64,000 bases of DNA from Bacillus sp. FJAT-45037 (GCF_002797325.1 NZ_KZ454938.1:506257-570256), one strand, 5' to 3'. Counted from the stretch's first letter, positions 7,905-17,220 are shown. A program made the numbers and translations. Notes: generated by a model from the letters alone, not told the origin.

Positions 7905-8078
7905 TTGAAATACATTCGATTATTTCTATTTGTATTCGTTGCGCAACTATTGTATTTCATGGTGATCAACCAACAATCAACGAACGTTACGCTTGTTGAT
8001 ATCATAGCGGTATCAGTCATATTTATCGCGATCTGGAGGTTGTCTGACTGGATTGTGACAAAACGTCAAGTAGGATGA
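7905..8078 (+). CDS. Small membrane protein, 57 aa
   Basis: TTG start preceded by GAGGTGAGAAAAG. Two hydrophobic segments (about residues 4-21 and 31-47) flank a short polar loop, ending with basic residues TKRQVG, so a two-helix hairpin in the membrane with N and C termini inside is likely. It begins 35 bp after yfhF and is probably cotranscribed. No family recognised. Confidence 0.6.
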   Translation: MKYIRLFLFVFVAQLLYFMVINQQSTNVTLVDIIAVSVIFIAIWRLSDWIVTKRQVG

Positions 8079-8101
8079 AAAGGATAAGGAAGGGTGCTGA
8101 G

Positions 8102-8185
8102 ATGGGATTAGTTAGTTTCTTGATGTTATTTGGGGCAGTCGCGCTGATTGTCACGACCATTCTGAGGTATTTTCGGAACCATTAG
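8102..8185 (+). CDS. Very small single-helix membrane peptide, 27 aa
   Basis: ATG preceded by GGAAGGG. It encodes one hydrophobic helix of about 20 residues followed by RYFRNH. It lies 23 bp after the previous small membrane gene. Its size and position fit a small membrane peptide, but 27 codons could also occur by chance. Confidence 0.4.
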   Translation: MGLVSFLMLFGAVALIVTTILRYFRNH

Positions 8186-8258
8186 TAGTAAGGTCGGATT
8201 ACAATTTCAATTGCTTTCTTACTAGTTTAATTACATACATAGCAAGGAGGAAATCAAG

Positions 8259-8705
8259 ATGAAAAAATCGATCATTATTTGGCTCGTGCTAGGGCTACTA
8301 TTAGTTGGATGTAACGAAGTAGCTACGATCTCACTTGAGGATATGGAAAAAGTTGAGATGGAGCTTATCAACGCCGAGGAAGAAGAGGATGGCATACACT
8401 ATCAAATTCAACTAACGAACGACAGTGATCATGTCATAGAGTATTATAATATGTACGTAGGCTATTCAATTAAGCTCGAAGATGGAAGAAAAGAAAGTCC
8501 GTATAAGATCGAAGTAACGCCAAACGAATTGAGCATACAACCAGGCGAAGAAGTTCTTCTGACCGTATTTGCACCTTATGAGGGACTCGCTGGAGAAGAC
8601 ACGCTAGACTTTAACCAACTTGAAGTGAAGTTGGTCGGATACTTTAACGAAGTCAGCGGGGAAACTATGTTTAGTATGGGAAGAAGTTTTCTGTTAAATG
8701 AATAG
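8259..8705 (+). CDS. Putative lipoprotein
   Basis: 148 residues with a lipoprotein signal peptide: MKKS start, hydrophobic stretch and lipobox LLVGC (Cys18). The mature part looks like an all-beta domain with QIQLTNDSDHVIEYYNMYVGY and a late PGEEVLLTVFAPYEG stretch, similar in feel to extracellular Ig-like or DUF4352-type domains. Strong RBS AAGGAGG. It should be anchored on the outer face of the membrane. Function unknown. Confidence 0.7.
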   Translation: MKKSIIIWLVLGLLLVGCNEVATISLEDMEKVEMELINAEEEEDGIHYQIQLTNDSDHVIEYYNMYVGYSIKLEDGRKESPYKIEVTPNELSIQPGEEVLLTVFAPYEGLAGEDTLDFNQLEVKLVGYFNEVSGETMFSMGRSFLLNE

Positions 8706-8803
8706 GATTATTAGAGTTAAATCAACAAGGTCAAGCGTCTCGTTTACCATTTCGATCTAATGGGAACTGTATAAGAACAGGATTGTAAAAGGAGATGAGC
8801 TAG

Positions 8804-9082
8804 GTGGCTGCGAGAATTTACTTATTTTCTTATCATTCAGATGTACAGGATAAGGAACTGAATTGCATAAACGAGAGACTTTCAAAGTTATATGACATTA
8901 AACAAGTACATCCTACCGTTCAATTAATAAAGACCGATGATGACATCAGTATTTTAGACAAGTACTTAGCTGCTTGTTTCAACGAAAAAGGAAGTTATTT
9001 CTTGGTGAATATTACCGATCAACCGAACCGCTTTAAAAATACCGATTCAGCTGACATTACATATTGGATGGATAATATTTAG
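8804..9082 (+). CDS. Hypothetical protein, 92 aa
   Basis: GTG start with AAAGGAG upstream. It is soluble, mixed alpha/beta, with no signal peptide or membrane segment. The sequence YFLVNITDQPNRFKNTDSADITYWMDN is distinctive, but I do not recognise it. It is followed at about 95 bp by a terminator, so it is probably a single-gene unit. Confidence 0.6.
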   Translation: MAARIYLFSYHSDVQDKELNCINERLSKLYDIKQVHPTVQLIKTDDDISILDKYLAACFNEKGSYFLVNITDQPNRFKNTDSADITYWMDNI

Positions 9083-9175
9083 TCAGTGTGTAAAGAAGAA
9101 CGATACAAACTAGTAAATAAAATAAAGTTGCTCAGTGATTGAAGTAAGAAACATAAGAAATAACCTATAGAACAG

Positions 9176-9207
9176 AAGCCTAATCGTTTAATGATTTAGG
9201 CTTTTTT
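9176..9207 (+). terminator. Terminator after the 92-aa protein gene
   Basis: AAGCCTAA arm (9176-9183) pairs with TTAGGCTT (9196-9203), followed by TTTTTT. Confidence 0.8.
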
Positions 9208-9354
9208 ACTCTTTTGTTTAATCAATTATTATCTTTTCAAAGTGAACGAGTGGAACCAATAAAGGATTAGCGCTTTTTTTGTTGAAGTTATTTATCTTTA
9301 AAACACTTATTACGACACTGAAAATGAATATATTCTTCAACATAAAAGGGAGGA

Positions 9355-9954
9355 TTGAAATTGAAAAAAAGAATGGGGAAATCGCTTCATGTAACCTATG
9401 TCATTTTGTTTATGATATCTATTAGCTTCGCATTGCATTATTCACCCCATACAAGCCATGCATGCTCTTGTGTTGAGTCAGGTCCCGTTCAAGAAGAGTT
9501 GGAGCGTAGTTCAGCCGTTTTTTCTGGGGAAGTTATCGAGATTGTAGATAAAAATAAAAATAACTCAATGCAATCTTCTGCTGATGCGATTGCTGTTCTA
9601 TTTGAAGTAGAAGAATCATGGAAGGGAGTAAATCAAACAGAGGTGGTCATTTATACAGAAAGAAGTTCAGCTAGTTGTGGTTTCGAATTTACTTTAAATA
9701 ATAATTATTTAGTTTATGCGAATGAAATGGGTGGAGATCTTAAAGTGAGCTTGTGTTCAAGAACTGCGCTTTTGTCGAGCGCTACTGAGGATCTTGAGGA
9801 ATTAGGAGAAAGCGAAAGACCAACTGAACAAACTTCGATTGACTTAACGACTGGAAGCTCAACTAATTATTATATTTATGTTGCTTTATTAGTTGTTGGA
9901 TTATTATTTGGTGTTGTATATGTGATACGACGTACTAAGGATAATGTGCGATAG
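9355..9954 (+). CDS. Secreted TIMP/NTR-like protein with C-terminal membrane anchor
   Basis: 199 residues: signal peptide (residues about 12-36) ending in HACSC, an NTR/TIMP-like beta-barrel domain, and a C-terminal transmembrane helix (about 172-191) followed by RRTKDNVR. Typical features are the conserved N-terminal C-S-C after cleavage, VFSGEVIEI, a WKGV motif, and SCGFEF...YLVYA with a later CSRT giving paired cysteines. Bacterial proteins of this type are annotated as tissue-inhibitor-of-metalloproteinase-like. The anchor would display the domain on the cell surface. Target unknown. Confidence 0.7.
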   Translation: MKLKKRMGKSLHVTYVILFMISISFALHYSPHTSHACSCVESGPVQEELERSSAVFSGEVIEIVDKNKNNSMQSSADAIAVLFEVEESWKGVNQTEVVIYTERSSASCGFEFTLNNNYLVYANEMGGDLKVSLCSRTALLSSATEDLEELGESERPTEQTSIDLTTGSSTNYYIYVALLVVGLLFGVVYVIRRTKDNVR

Positions 9955-10003
9955 TCTTTGGAGATGTGAGCCATACCTGTGCATACTAGTATAGAATAAC
10001 ATA

Positions 10004-10045
10004 GAAACACCCCCACCGATTCTGATCAATCGATGGGGGTGTTTC
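10004..10045. terminator. Bidirectional terminator between convergent genes
   Basis: 18-bp stem beginning GAAACACCCCCA (10004-10021 with 10028-10045), one mismatch, 6-nt loop. It serves the plus-strand TIMP-like gene and the minus-strand transporter gene. Confidence 0.85.
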
Positions 10046-10053
10046 TATGATTA

Positions 10054-11001
10054 TTACTCGCCTTTTTTTAGTGCGAGTAAGACTTGTGAGATGATCGCGA
10101 GTATCGGCAATTCAAGTAAGGGGCCGACCACTAAGGTCAAGGCGATCAACGGTTGTTCAGGGAATGCGGTCATCGCAATGGCCAATGCAATCGGTGAATT
10201 TCGCGCTAAAGTCGTCAAACTGAGACTAGTCCTCATCTCATACGGGAACTTCAAAACATGTCCAACTTTTTGAGAAATAATTAAGTTGATGACGAAAAAT
10301 AAAAAGAGAGGAATCATTAGCAGCCATAGTAAATCTAAGTTATCGAGCAATAATTGCCCTTGCGAAGCAAACATCGCGACGATCGCAAGGCTTAAGAATA
10401 TAATTGGTAATATGCTCAGGGATGAAAGGATCTGTTCCTGTATTTGTGTCATCTTCTTTAAGAGTGCTTTAGTTATGACGGCTAAAGCTAAAGGCAACAA
10501 TAAAACAAGTAGAATGCTCTCAGCCAAAAATGAAAGCTCAACCACTCCTGTCGTTCCCCCGAATATAAGGAGATAAAGTGGCAGTAACAGGACTTGTAAG
10601 AGCAAGTTTAAAGGTAAAATAGATGCTGATAGTGCCACATTACCTCTAGCGATCCCGGTGAAAATTAAGTACCAATCTGTACAAGGTGTGACCATTAGCA
10701 TAATAAAACCTATGTATAAAGCAGGATGATCTCCTAAAAAGAGTAACGCCAATCCCCAGGCTAAGATAGGTGTCCACACAAAATTCATAGAGACAGAAGC
10801 TAATGTAAACTTCATGTTTTTAAAAGAAGTTTTGATTTCTTCTAGAGGGATTTGTAAAAAGGTTATATATAACATGGCGATTAATAACGGCACAATCAAT
10901 CTTTCTGCATTCGCATGGATCGCATCGATCTGCCCTAGCGCAATGCCAATAATGACAGCTAATAAGACGATAAACGTATAAAACTTCTCAAGCATATTCA
11001 A
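10054..11001 (-). CDS. ACR3/SBF-family transporter (arsenic resistance or bile acid:Na+ symporter type)
   Basis: 315 residues with about ten membrane helices. The conserved segment TPCTDWYLIFTGIARGNVALSASILPLNLLLQ corresponds to the APCTAM...A-x-G...L-S region of ACR3/SBF (BART superfamily) transporters. These export arsenite or import organic anions with sodium. The Cys in the PCT motif, implicated in arsenite transport in ACR3, is present, but there is no adjacent arsR or arsC, so the substrate is open. TTG start at 11001 chosen for its AGGTGGGAA RBS; ATG at 10995 is an alternative. Confidence 0.75.
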   Translation of the reverse strand: MNMLEKFYTFIVLLAVIIGIALGQIDAIHANAERLIVPLLIAMLYITFLQIPLEEIKTSFKNMKFTLASVSMNFVWTPILAWGLALLFLGDHPALYIGFIMLMVTPCTDWYLIFTGIARGNVALSASILPLNLLLQVLLLPLYLLIFGGTTGVVELSFLAESILLVLLLPLALAVITKALLKKMTQIQEQILSSLSILPIIFLSLAIVAMFASQGQLLLDNLDLLWLLMIPLFLFFVINLIISQKVGHVLKFPYEMRTSLSLTTLARNSPIALAIAMTAFPEQPLIALTLVVGPLLELPILAIISQVLLALKKGE

Positions 11002-11181
11002 CGGGCATTCCCACCTACTAGAGCATTTTGTTTACAATAATTCTACCACAGTCTATAGAGGGACAATCAATTGTTCAAGGAGAATAATATGCCCAGAATG
11101 ATAACTAGCGTGGTAGAGTTAGAAGGTCATTAGGAGATAATAAGAAGTGACCGTACATAATCAAGCAGGGGTGATGAATTG

Positions 11182-11829
11182 ATGTCAACTAAAATTAAGA
11201 TTGATAAACCGAGACTCTCGGCTACCTTAACGGATAAACATTTTCACGATCTTTATGAGGAGAATGAGCCGTACTTAAGTCATGGTATCATCAGTGACTG
11301 TACAATTGATCGTGATATGATTGACAAAATTGAGATTTCGAATGTCTTATTTAGGAAAGTAGTGTTCCATGATGTGTCGTTTAAAGGAATCGAGTTAACC
11401 GATGTCATCTTTGACCATTGTGACCTGTCTAATGCTGATTTGATGAGTGGGGTGCTTCATCGAGTCGAGTTTAGACAATCTAAGATGCTAGGCGTGAATC
11501 TCTCAGAAGCCACATTAAGAAATGTCATTTTTAAAGAATGTCAAGTGAATTTCAGTTCATTCGGTTATGCTGATTTAAAACAAGTGAAATTTGATACATG
11601 CTCATTGTTGAATGCAGATCTTTATGAGTGTAAGCTTCAAAAAACGGCAATTGATTTTTGTCAGATCAATAATATGAACGTTGCCAACACGTCATTAAAA
11701 GGGATCGACTTAAGTACGTCTTCATTCGAGAGAATCACCGTATCAGTAGAAGATCTAAGCGGATGCACGGTCTCCCCTGAGCAAGCAATTGGATTTGCTA
11801 GTATGTTGGGGTTAATTATTAAAGATTAG
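11182..11829 (+). CDS. Pentapeptide repeat protein
   Basis: 215 residues. From about residue 45 the sequence repeats in fives with hydrophobic centres (DLSNADL, NLSEATL, DLKQVKF, LNADLYECKL, SLKGIDLST), the signature of a right-handed quadrilateral beta-helix. The closing segment GCTVSPEQAIGFASMLGLIIKD resembles the C-terminal dimerisation end of Qnr/MfpA-type proteins, which mimic DNA and protect gyrase from fluoroquinolones. That activity is an inference. ATG at 11182 has AGGGGTG upstream. Single-gene unit followed by a palindromic element. Confidence 0.8.
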   Translation: MSTKIKIDKPRLSATLTDKHFHDLYEENEPYLSHGIISDCTIDRDMIDKIEISNVLFRKVVFHDVSFKGIELTDVIFDHCDLSNADLMSGVLHRVEFRQSKMLGVNLSEATLRNVIFKECQVNFSSFGYADLKQVKFDTCSLLNADLYECKLQKTAIDFCQINNMNVANTSLKGIDLSTSSFERITVSVEDLSGCTVSPEQAIGFASMLGLIIKD

Positions 11830-11857
11830 GTGAAGTGTATTTTTGATTCCATATAGA

Positions 11858-12000
11858 AGGGGCTAGAACGAAATTGTTTTAACTAGCAAGAATCCGAACT
11901 AACAATAGGCTGTGGTTATAAGCCGCTCCTGAAATAAACTCCGTTAAGTTTGAACATTGTTCGGATTCTCAGTTTACACTTTTTTCGTCCCAGCCTCTTT
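11858..12000. repeat. Nested palindromic intergenic element
   Basis: The outer imperfect inverted repeat AAGGGGCTAGAACGAAA (left) matches the complement of TTTCGTCCCAGCCTCTT (right). Inner arms GAATCCGAAC and GTTCGGATTC and a small GGCT..AGCC hairpin lie between. The GGCTGGGACGAAA end is common in Bacillaceae intergenic elements. It lies between convergent genes and may also terminate both. Confidence 0.65.
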
Positions 12001-12015
12001 CTAACTACCATAACT

Positions 12016-13752
12016 TTACGTCAGCTGCTGTTCGGCGAATTCACAGTACAAGTCGTGAGAGCGAACGAGTTCTTGATGCGTTCCGACTCCAGTAATTTTG
12101 CCTTTTTCAATAAAGATGATTTTGTCCGCGTGGACGATTGTTGATAGTCTGTGAGCAATGACGAACGTCGTACGCCCTTCCATTAAACGTGTCAGAGCTT
12201 GTTGGACAATGCCTTCAGACTGGCTATCTAAGCTTGCTGTCGCTTCATCCATCATCAGAATTTTAGGATCTCGTAAGAACGCACGGGCAATGGCAATTCG
12301 TTGCCTTTGACCACCGGACAGTTTCACACCACGTTCGCCCACTTCGGTTTCTAATCCTTCTGGAAACTCCTTAATGAATTGGTCAGCGTAAGCCATCTTC
12401 GCAACTTCCCATAGTCGTTCATCGGAAATCTCTTCAGCCTTATCTAATCCATAGCATAAATTCTCCCGCAAAGTCCCGGCCATCATCGGGCTGTCTTGTG
12501 AGACGTAACCAATTTGACGTCTCCATGAGCTCATCGATAAATCCATGATTGGGGTATCTCCAATGAGAATGTCGCCTGATGTTGGCTCATAGAAACGTTC
12601 AAGCAATGCAAACATCGTCGTCTTCCCGCCACCACTTGGTCCAGCGAAAGCGACCATTTGTCCAGGCGTCACATCAAAGGTCACCCCATTTAAGATCGGT
12701 TCATCTACGTTATAGGCAAAATGTAGATCACGGACATGGATCGGCTTATTTGTAATGTCTAGGTCGATCCCATCTTGGCCTTCTTCTAATGGGAGCTCAA
12801 GAATGTCAATGATTCGTTCCGTTGCGCCTTTTGCTTTTTGAAGTTGCGTGAAGAACATCGTGAAAGAAGTAATTGGAAAGATAATCTGGAATAAATAAAG
12901 TAAGAACGCTACAAGTGATCCGGTTGTCATCGAACCTTCAGCGACACGAATCCCACCGTATCCTATAATCATCACAACAACGACCATAATGACGAGGTAA
13001 ATCAGCGGACCGACCATTGCAAATATTCGTGCTTCTTTTAATCCGAAAGTAAATAAAGTATGAATGCCTGACTTTCCTTTTGCTTCTTCCGCTAACTCAG
13101 CGTTAGATGCCTTCATTAAGCGAATTTCACTTAATGTTTGTTGGATATTTCCTGTAAAACTAGCGGTTTCATCTTGAAGGCCGCGTGAGATCTTACTCAT
13201 TTGTCTACCGAGTGGGATGAGGATGAGTGTAGTGAGTGGAACAGAGATGAACATCAGTAACGTCATTTTCCAATCCATAATAAACAAGATAATGACAGCC
13301 CCGATAATCGTAATAATCCCTGTAATAAAGTTAGGGAAATGTTGCGAGATGAGGTCTTTGACGATGCCTGTGTCATTGACGACGCGACTGACTGATTTTC
13401 CGCTTGTTTGTTTATCATAATAAGTAACGGGAAGTCTCGTCATTTTACGCCACATTTTTTCTCTTAAGTTTGCGACGATTTTTTGGCCAACATAGGCTAG
13501 TAAATACATCGACACGCCATCAATAAGCGCTTGGACAACAAAGACGACACCAATGAGTACTATCAGCATGACACTTAATGAATCAACGGAGAACCCGTCG
13601 ACCATCTCTCGTGTTAAAAGAGGAATCGTCAAACCGACAAGTGTCGTAATCAAGCTACCGATTAATCCGAATGATAGAGCACGTTTAGGAATATTCGAAG
13701 ATAAGATCAGTGAGAAAAATGGTTTCAGGCTTGTTTTTTGTTCTTGTTCCAT
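12016..13752 (-). CDS. bmrA: Multidrug ABC exporter BmrA
   Basis: 578-residue half-transporter: six membrane helices (residues about 20-310), then a nucleotide-binding domain with Walker A GPSGGGKTT, signature LSGGQRQR, Walker B LMMDEATASLD and switch AHRLST. It is similar along its length to B. subtilis BmrA, including LKPFF near the start, SQDSPMMAGT in the NBD and the ending L-Y-x-[ED]-FAEQQL. It works as a homodimer exporting drugs. I chose ATG 13752 for its GGAG RBS; the frame extends 28 codons upstream without an RBS. Its own regulator is not adjacent. Confidence 0.93.
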   Translation of the reverse strand: MEQEQKTSLKPFFSLILSSNIPKRALSFGLIGSLITTLVGLTIPLLTREMVDGFSVDSLSVMLIVLIGVVFVVQALIDGVSMYLLAYVGQKIVANLREKMWRKMTRLPVTYYDKQTSGKSVSRVVNDTGIVKDLISQHFPNFITGIITIIGAVIILFIMDWKMTLLMFISVPLTTLILIPLGRQMSKISRGLQDETASFTGNIQQTLSEIRLMKASNAELAEEAKGKSGIHTLFTFGLKEARIFAMVGPLIYLVIMVVVVMIIGYGGIRVAEGSMTTGSLVAFLLYLFQIIFPITSFTMFFTQLQKAKGATERIIDILELPLEEGQDGIDLDITNKPIHVRDLHFAYNVDEPILNGVTFDVTPGQMVAFAGPSGGGKTTMFALLERFYEPTSGDILIGDTPIMDLSMSSWRRQIGYVSQDSPMMAGTLRENLCYGLDKAEEISDERLWEVAKMAYADQFIKEFPEGLETEVGERGVKLSGGQRQRIAIARAFLRDPKILMMDEATASLDSQSEGIVQQALTRLMEGRTTFVIAHRLSTIVHADKIIFIEKGKITGVGTHQELVRSHDLYCEFAEQQLT

Positions 13753-13875
13753 ATTGTGGTCTCCTTCACAAACAGTAAATTGAAATAAATTACATGTAGA
13801 ATCACTCATACTAATATACCTTAAGAGGTCACTCATGTTAAACTATACACATACAAATATTTTGGAGGTTGAGAA

Positions 13876-14790
13876 ATGGGAAAACGCTTGTTGCTATTAC
13901 TTGTCACAAATATTCTTGTGATGACGACGATTATCATTGTATGGTCGCTCATTACAACATTTACAGATATTAATGGGTCATTCCAGACGGGTGGTCCGGG
14001 ACTAGGAATAGATTTCCTTGCCCTTGGTGTCTTTAGTTTACTTGTTGGTTTCATAGGTTCATTCATGTCTCTTGCGATGTCTCGTTGGGTAGCGAAGATG
14101 ATGATGAAAGTGAAAGTCCTTGATCCAAATGGTCAATTAACTAGAGAAGAGCGTATGGTCGTTGAGAAGGTTCATCGTCTGACGCGAGCTGCTGGCTTAA
14201 CACATATGCCTGAAGTTGGAATTTATCAATCAGCAGAAGTGAATGCTTTTGCGACAGGTCCATCAAAGAAACGCTCGCTAGTTGCAGTGTCTCAAGGCTT
14301 ATTAAATACGATGGATGATGACGCAGTTGAAGGTGTTATTGCCCATGAGGTCGCTCACGTAGCGAATGGCGATATGGTTACGATGACTTTATTACAAGGT
14401 GTTGTGAATACCTTTGTTGTCTTCTTCTCACGTATTGCGGCAATCATCGTTTCACGCTTTGTTCGTCAAGAAATGCAATGGATTGTGCAATTTGCAGCGA
14501 TTATTATTTTCCAAATTCTCTTCTCGATTCTTGGAAGCATGGTCGTCAGTGCGTACTCTAGACATCGTGAATTCCACGCTGACCGTGGTGGCGCTGATCT
14601 AGCTGGTCGAGACAAAATGGCCCATGCCCTGCGTTCATTGAAGTCGTATGTAGATCGTGCGAAAGTACAGGATCATACAAATGACTCAGCGATCCAAACG
14701 ATGAAGATTAACGGAAAAGGCGGAGTGATGAAATTATTTTCTTCTCACCCTGACTTAGATGAGCGTATTGCACGTTTAGAACAACGTTAA
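13876..14790 (+). CDS. htpX: Membrane zinc protease HtpX
   Basis: 304 residues, the usual length for HtpX. Two N-terminal membrane helices (about 5-25 and 38-58), the M48 zinc motif HEVAH in [15 protein letters not shown], two further helices, and a glutamate ligand in the [15 protein letters not shown] segment. It degrades misfolded membrane proteins on the cytoplasmic side of the membrane. RBS GGAGGTTGAG. It is divergent from bmrA across about 120 bp, and a terminator follows directly. In B. subtilis htpX responds to stress, but no operator can be identified here. Confidence 0.95.
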   Translation: MGKRLLLLLVTNILVMTTIIIVWSLITTFTDINGSFQTGGPGLGIDFLALGVFSLLVGFIGSFMSLAMSRWVAKMMMKVKVLDPNGQLTREERMVVEKVHRLTRAAGLTHMPEVGIYQSAEVNAFATGPSKKRSLVAVSQGLLNTMDDDAVEGVIAHEVAHVANGDMVTMTLLQGVVNTFVVFFSRIAAIIVSRFVRQEMQWIVQFAAIIIFQILFSILGSMVVSAYSRHREFHADRGGADLAGRDKMAHALRSLKSYVDRAKVQDHTNDSAIQTMKINGKGGVMKLFSSHPDLDERIARLEQR

Positions 14791-14796
14791 TGACGG

Positions 14797-14828
14797 AAGG
14801 TTGAAGTGTTTATCGCTTCAGCCTTTTT
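14797..14828 (+). terminator. Terminator of htpX
   Basis: AAGGTTGAAG arm pairs with CTTCAGCCTT (one G-U pair), followed by seven T. Confidence 0.85.
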
Positions 14829-14922
14829 TTGTGTGTGGAGATCTATAAAAAACATAAGGTCTGTGCTAAGATTATCTTGTTTATACATATTCTTAGAGGG
14901 GTGGATCAACATCTCAACTAGT

Positions 14923-16518
14923 TTGAAGACACTTTTATCTGTTATTTTTGCAGCACTTATTATTACGATAACAATTATTTTAAGCTTGGCGATTGGTCAA
15001 CGGTCAAGTGAAGAAGTACGAAATGAGATTGGTAGTTCTCTATTAGAAATCTCTTTTATTATGGCGGATAAGCTAGATCACTATATGTGGTCGCGCTACG
15101 GAGAAGTGAAGATTCTTAGTGAGCTACAAGAAGTTAGAGAACCTGAGAATATCGATGATACGAGGAATATTCTTAATCGATTAAAAGAAACATTCCCTGC
15201 ATTTTCATGGATCGGCTTGACCGACCACGAGGGAAATGTGGTCGCTTCAACAAACAGCATCCTTGAAGGAGCCGATATTTCGGCACGTCCCGTTTTTCTC
15301 GAAGCCCAAGAGGAGATATTTATCGGAGACGTTCATGAGGCCGTATTACTCGCAGATTTGCTGCCGAATCCATCCGGAGAAGAGATGAAATTCGTTGATA
15401 TTAGTACACCAATCTATAATGATGAAAATGAATGGACGGGTGTGTTAGCGGCTCATTTAAGCTGGGAGTGGGCAGAAGAAATTGAAGAAGTCATAATGAA
15501 ACCCTTACAAAATCGTAACCAAATTGAGCTGTTTATTATCAGTAGTATAGATGATACGGTTTTACTCGGACCGAAAGAAGATTTGGGTACAGCTTTAAAT
15601 CTATCAAGTATTGAACGAGCACGAGCGGGTAAAAACAATTGGGTATTAGAACGCTGGCCTGATGGTGAGGAGTATTTGACAGGCTATGTGCAAGCTAGTG
15701 GCTACAATGATTATCCAGGACTCGACTGGACGATCCTTGTGAGGCAGCCAATTGATGTAGCGTACGCACCGATTAAAGAGCTACAACAGTTTATCTATAT
15801 TCTCGGCATTACCCTCGCCTTGATCTTAGCCGGTATTGGGTGGTTTGTCGCTGGGAAAATTACGAACCCATTAAAGAAGATAACCGTCGCTGCAGATAGA
15901 CTGAGGCTCGGGGAAAAGGTGGAAATTCCTAGGCATAAGGGAATCAAAGAGATTGAAGTGTTATCATCTTCGTTAAGTAAACTCATTGATAATCTCACAC
16001 AATCTGAATCGGCGTTAACGAAGATGGAGGGAGTCGCTCGTCAAGATCATTTAACCGGACTTCCGAATCGAATTGCCTTGGATTTTTATTTGGAAAAGAC
16101 GATAAAAGACTCTGATTCGATTACAGTGCTGTATATGGATCTCGATGGGTTTAAGAAAGTGAACGATACATTAGGACACCCAGCTGGAGATGAGCTCCTT
16201 GTGGAAATTGCCGCACGGCTGAAGCAAACGATCCCTCAAAGTGAATTTGTCGCAAGAATGGGTGGCGATGAGTTCGTGATTATTTTGAAACCCGAATATG
16301 GATCGATCGAACAAGCCACGCAAATTGGAGAACGTGTGATTCAGGCAATCAATGAGCCATTTTTCATTAACGACGAAAAAGCTACTGTTGGGTGCAGCAT
16401 TGGTGGTTGTGTCTGGACGATGGAATGTGACGAGATTAACGAAGCAATCCGCCTAGCCGATGAAGCGCTCTACAACGTGAAACGTACGGGGAAGAATCGG
16501 ATATTGTTTAGTGAATGA
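14923..16518 (+). CDS. Diguanylate cyclase: dCACHE-HAMP-GGDEF membrane sensor
   Basis: About 531 residues from the TTG at 14923. Membrane helix 1 follows the start, then a large extracytoplasmic double-CACHE sensor (FSWIGLTDHEGNVVASTN, DWTILVRQP), helix 2, a HAMP linker (NPLKKITVAADRLRLGE) and a GGDEF domain with intact RMGGDEF and YMDLDGFKKVNDTLGH. It should make c-di-GMP in response to an external ligand. The RxxD inhibitory site expected five residues before GGDEF is absent (PQSE instead). The start is uncertain: the frame opens inside the htpX terminator, and the best RBS (AGAGGGGTGG) is far from the TTG. The next gene overlaps the stop region. Confidence 0.85.
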   Translation: MKTLLSVIFAALIITITIILSLAIGQRSSEEVRNEIGSSLLEISFIMADKLDHYMWSRYGEVKILSELQEVREPENIDDTRNILNRLKETFPAFSWIGLTDHEGNVVASTNSILEGADISARPVFLEAQEEIFIGDVHEAVLLADLLPNPSGEEMKFVDISTPIYNDENEWTGVLAAHLSWEWAEEIEEVIMKPLQNRNQIELFIISSIDDTVLLGPKEDLGTALNLSSIERARAGKNNWVLERWPDGEEYLTGYVQASGYNDYPGLDWTILVRQPIDVAYAPIKELQQFIYILGITLALILAGIGWFVAGKITNPLKKITVAADRLRLGEKVEIPRHKGIKEIEVLSSSLSKLIDNLTQSESALTKMEGVARQDHLTGLPNRIALDFYLEKTIKDSDSITVLYMDLDGFKKVNDTLGHPAGDELLVEIAARLKQTIPQSEFVARMGGDEFVIILKPEYGSIEQATQIGERVIQAINEPFFINDEKATVGCSIGGCVWTMECDEINEAIRLADEALYNVKRTGKNRILFSE

Positions 16519-16573
16519 GCAAGTTAGTCTTACTATCATAAAAAGTCGAATTCGGCATGAATGGGGGATCAGA

Positions 16574-17032
16574 TTGATAAAACAACTGAAAATCACTGAT
16601 CAAAAAGTTGCGAGAGAAGTCTTACACGTTCAAACACCTGCATACAAAGAAGAAGCAAGAATTATTGAATATCTGGACATTCCTCCATTAAATGATACGG
16701 TGAGTGATTTGCAGCAATCTGATGAGACATATTATGGTTATTACATCAAAGAAAAACTATGTGGCGTGATTTCAATCAAGATCACGAATGATATTCTAAA
16801 TATTCACCGTCTGGTCGTACATCCTGAACACTTTAGAAAAGGTATTTCGAAACAATTACTTCATCACATAGAAGAGGATAGAGAAGGAATTCAAGAGATT
16901 AACGTTTCAACAGGAAAAAAGAACATACCTGCGATTAAGTTGTATGAACAAAGTGGATTTAAGTATGTCGGAGAAGAACATGTGAATGAGAGATTATCAC
17001 TTGCTTTATTTGCGAAAAAAGCACAAAACTAG
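16574..17032 (+). CDS. GNAT family N-acetyltransferase
   Basis: 152 residues from TTG at 16574, chosen because GGGGGATC lies just upstream; the frame itself extends back to overlap the diguanylate cyclase stop. The GNAT core is visible: IHRLVVHPEHFRKGISKQLL (motif A, with R-x-x-G-x-[GS] acetyl-CoA binding in the form RKGISK) and AIKLYEQSGFKYVGEE (motif B). It transfers an acyl group from acyl-CoA to an unknown amine. Probably cotranscribed with the cyclase. Confidence 0.85.
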   Translation: MIKQLKITDQKVAREVLHVQTPAYKEEARIIEYLDIPPLNDTVSDLQQSDETYYGYYIKEKLCGVISIKITNDILNIHRLVVHPEHFRKGISKQLLHHIEEDREGIQEINVSTGKKNIPAIKLYEQSGFKYVGEEHVNERLSLALFAKKAQN

Positions 17033-17064
17033 CCTGTGGAACTATAGAAAAAATTAAATACTTG

Positions 17065-17220
17065 ATGAATATGGTGTTGCGAGAAGTGGTAGGGAACTTT
17101 ATCATTTCACTAGTAACGTTTGGTATCTCCGCTGTCATCAGCATCTTCATGATTATGTTCCGTTCAGATAAAAGAGGGATACACGACCTCATTGCAGGTA
17201 CGTATGTGAAGCATACATAA
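17065..17220 (+). pseudogene. RDD-family membrane protein, C-terminal fragment
   Basis: 51 codons beginning MNMVLREVVGN, then one hydrophobic helix, then FRSDKRGIHDLIAGTYV. The final R-x-x-HDLIAGT-x-V is the hallmark end of RDD domains. The first two helices, including the R and D of the motif, are missing. The fragment abuts the acetyltransferase gene, pointing to a deletion. Confidence 0.7.

Noticed and set aside
10286..10576. Plus-strand frame opposite the ACR3/SBF transporter
   Set aside because: Shadow of the minus-strand transporter with ten membrane helices.
13753..13836. 28-codon in-frame extension upstream of bmrA
   Set aside because: No RBS for the upstream start; the BmrA family begins at the ATG preceded by GGAG at 13752.
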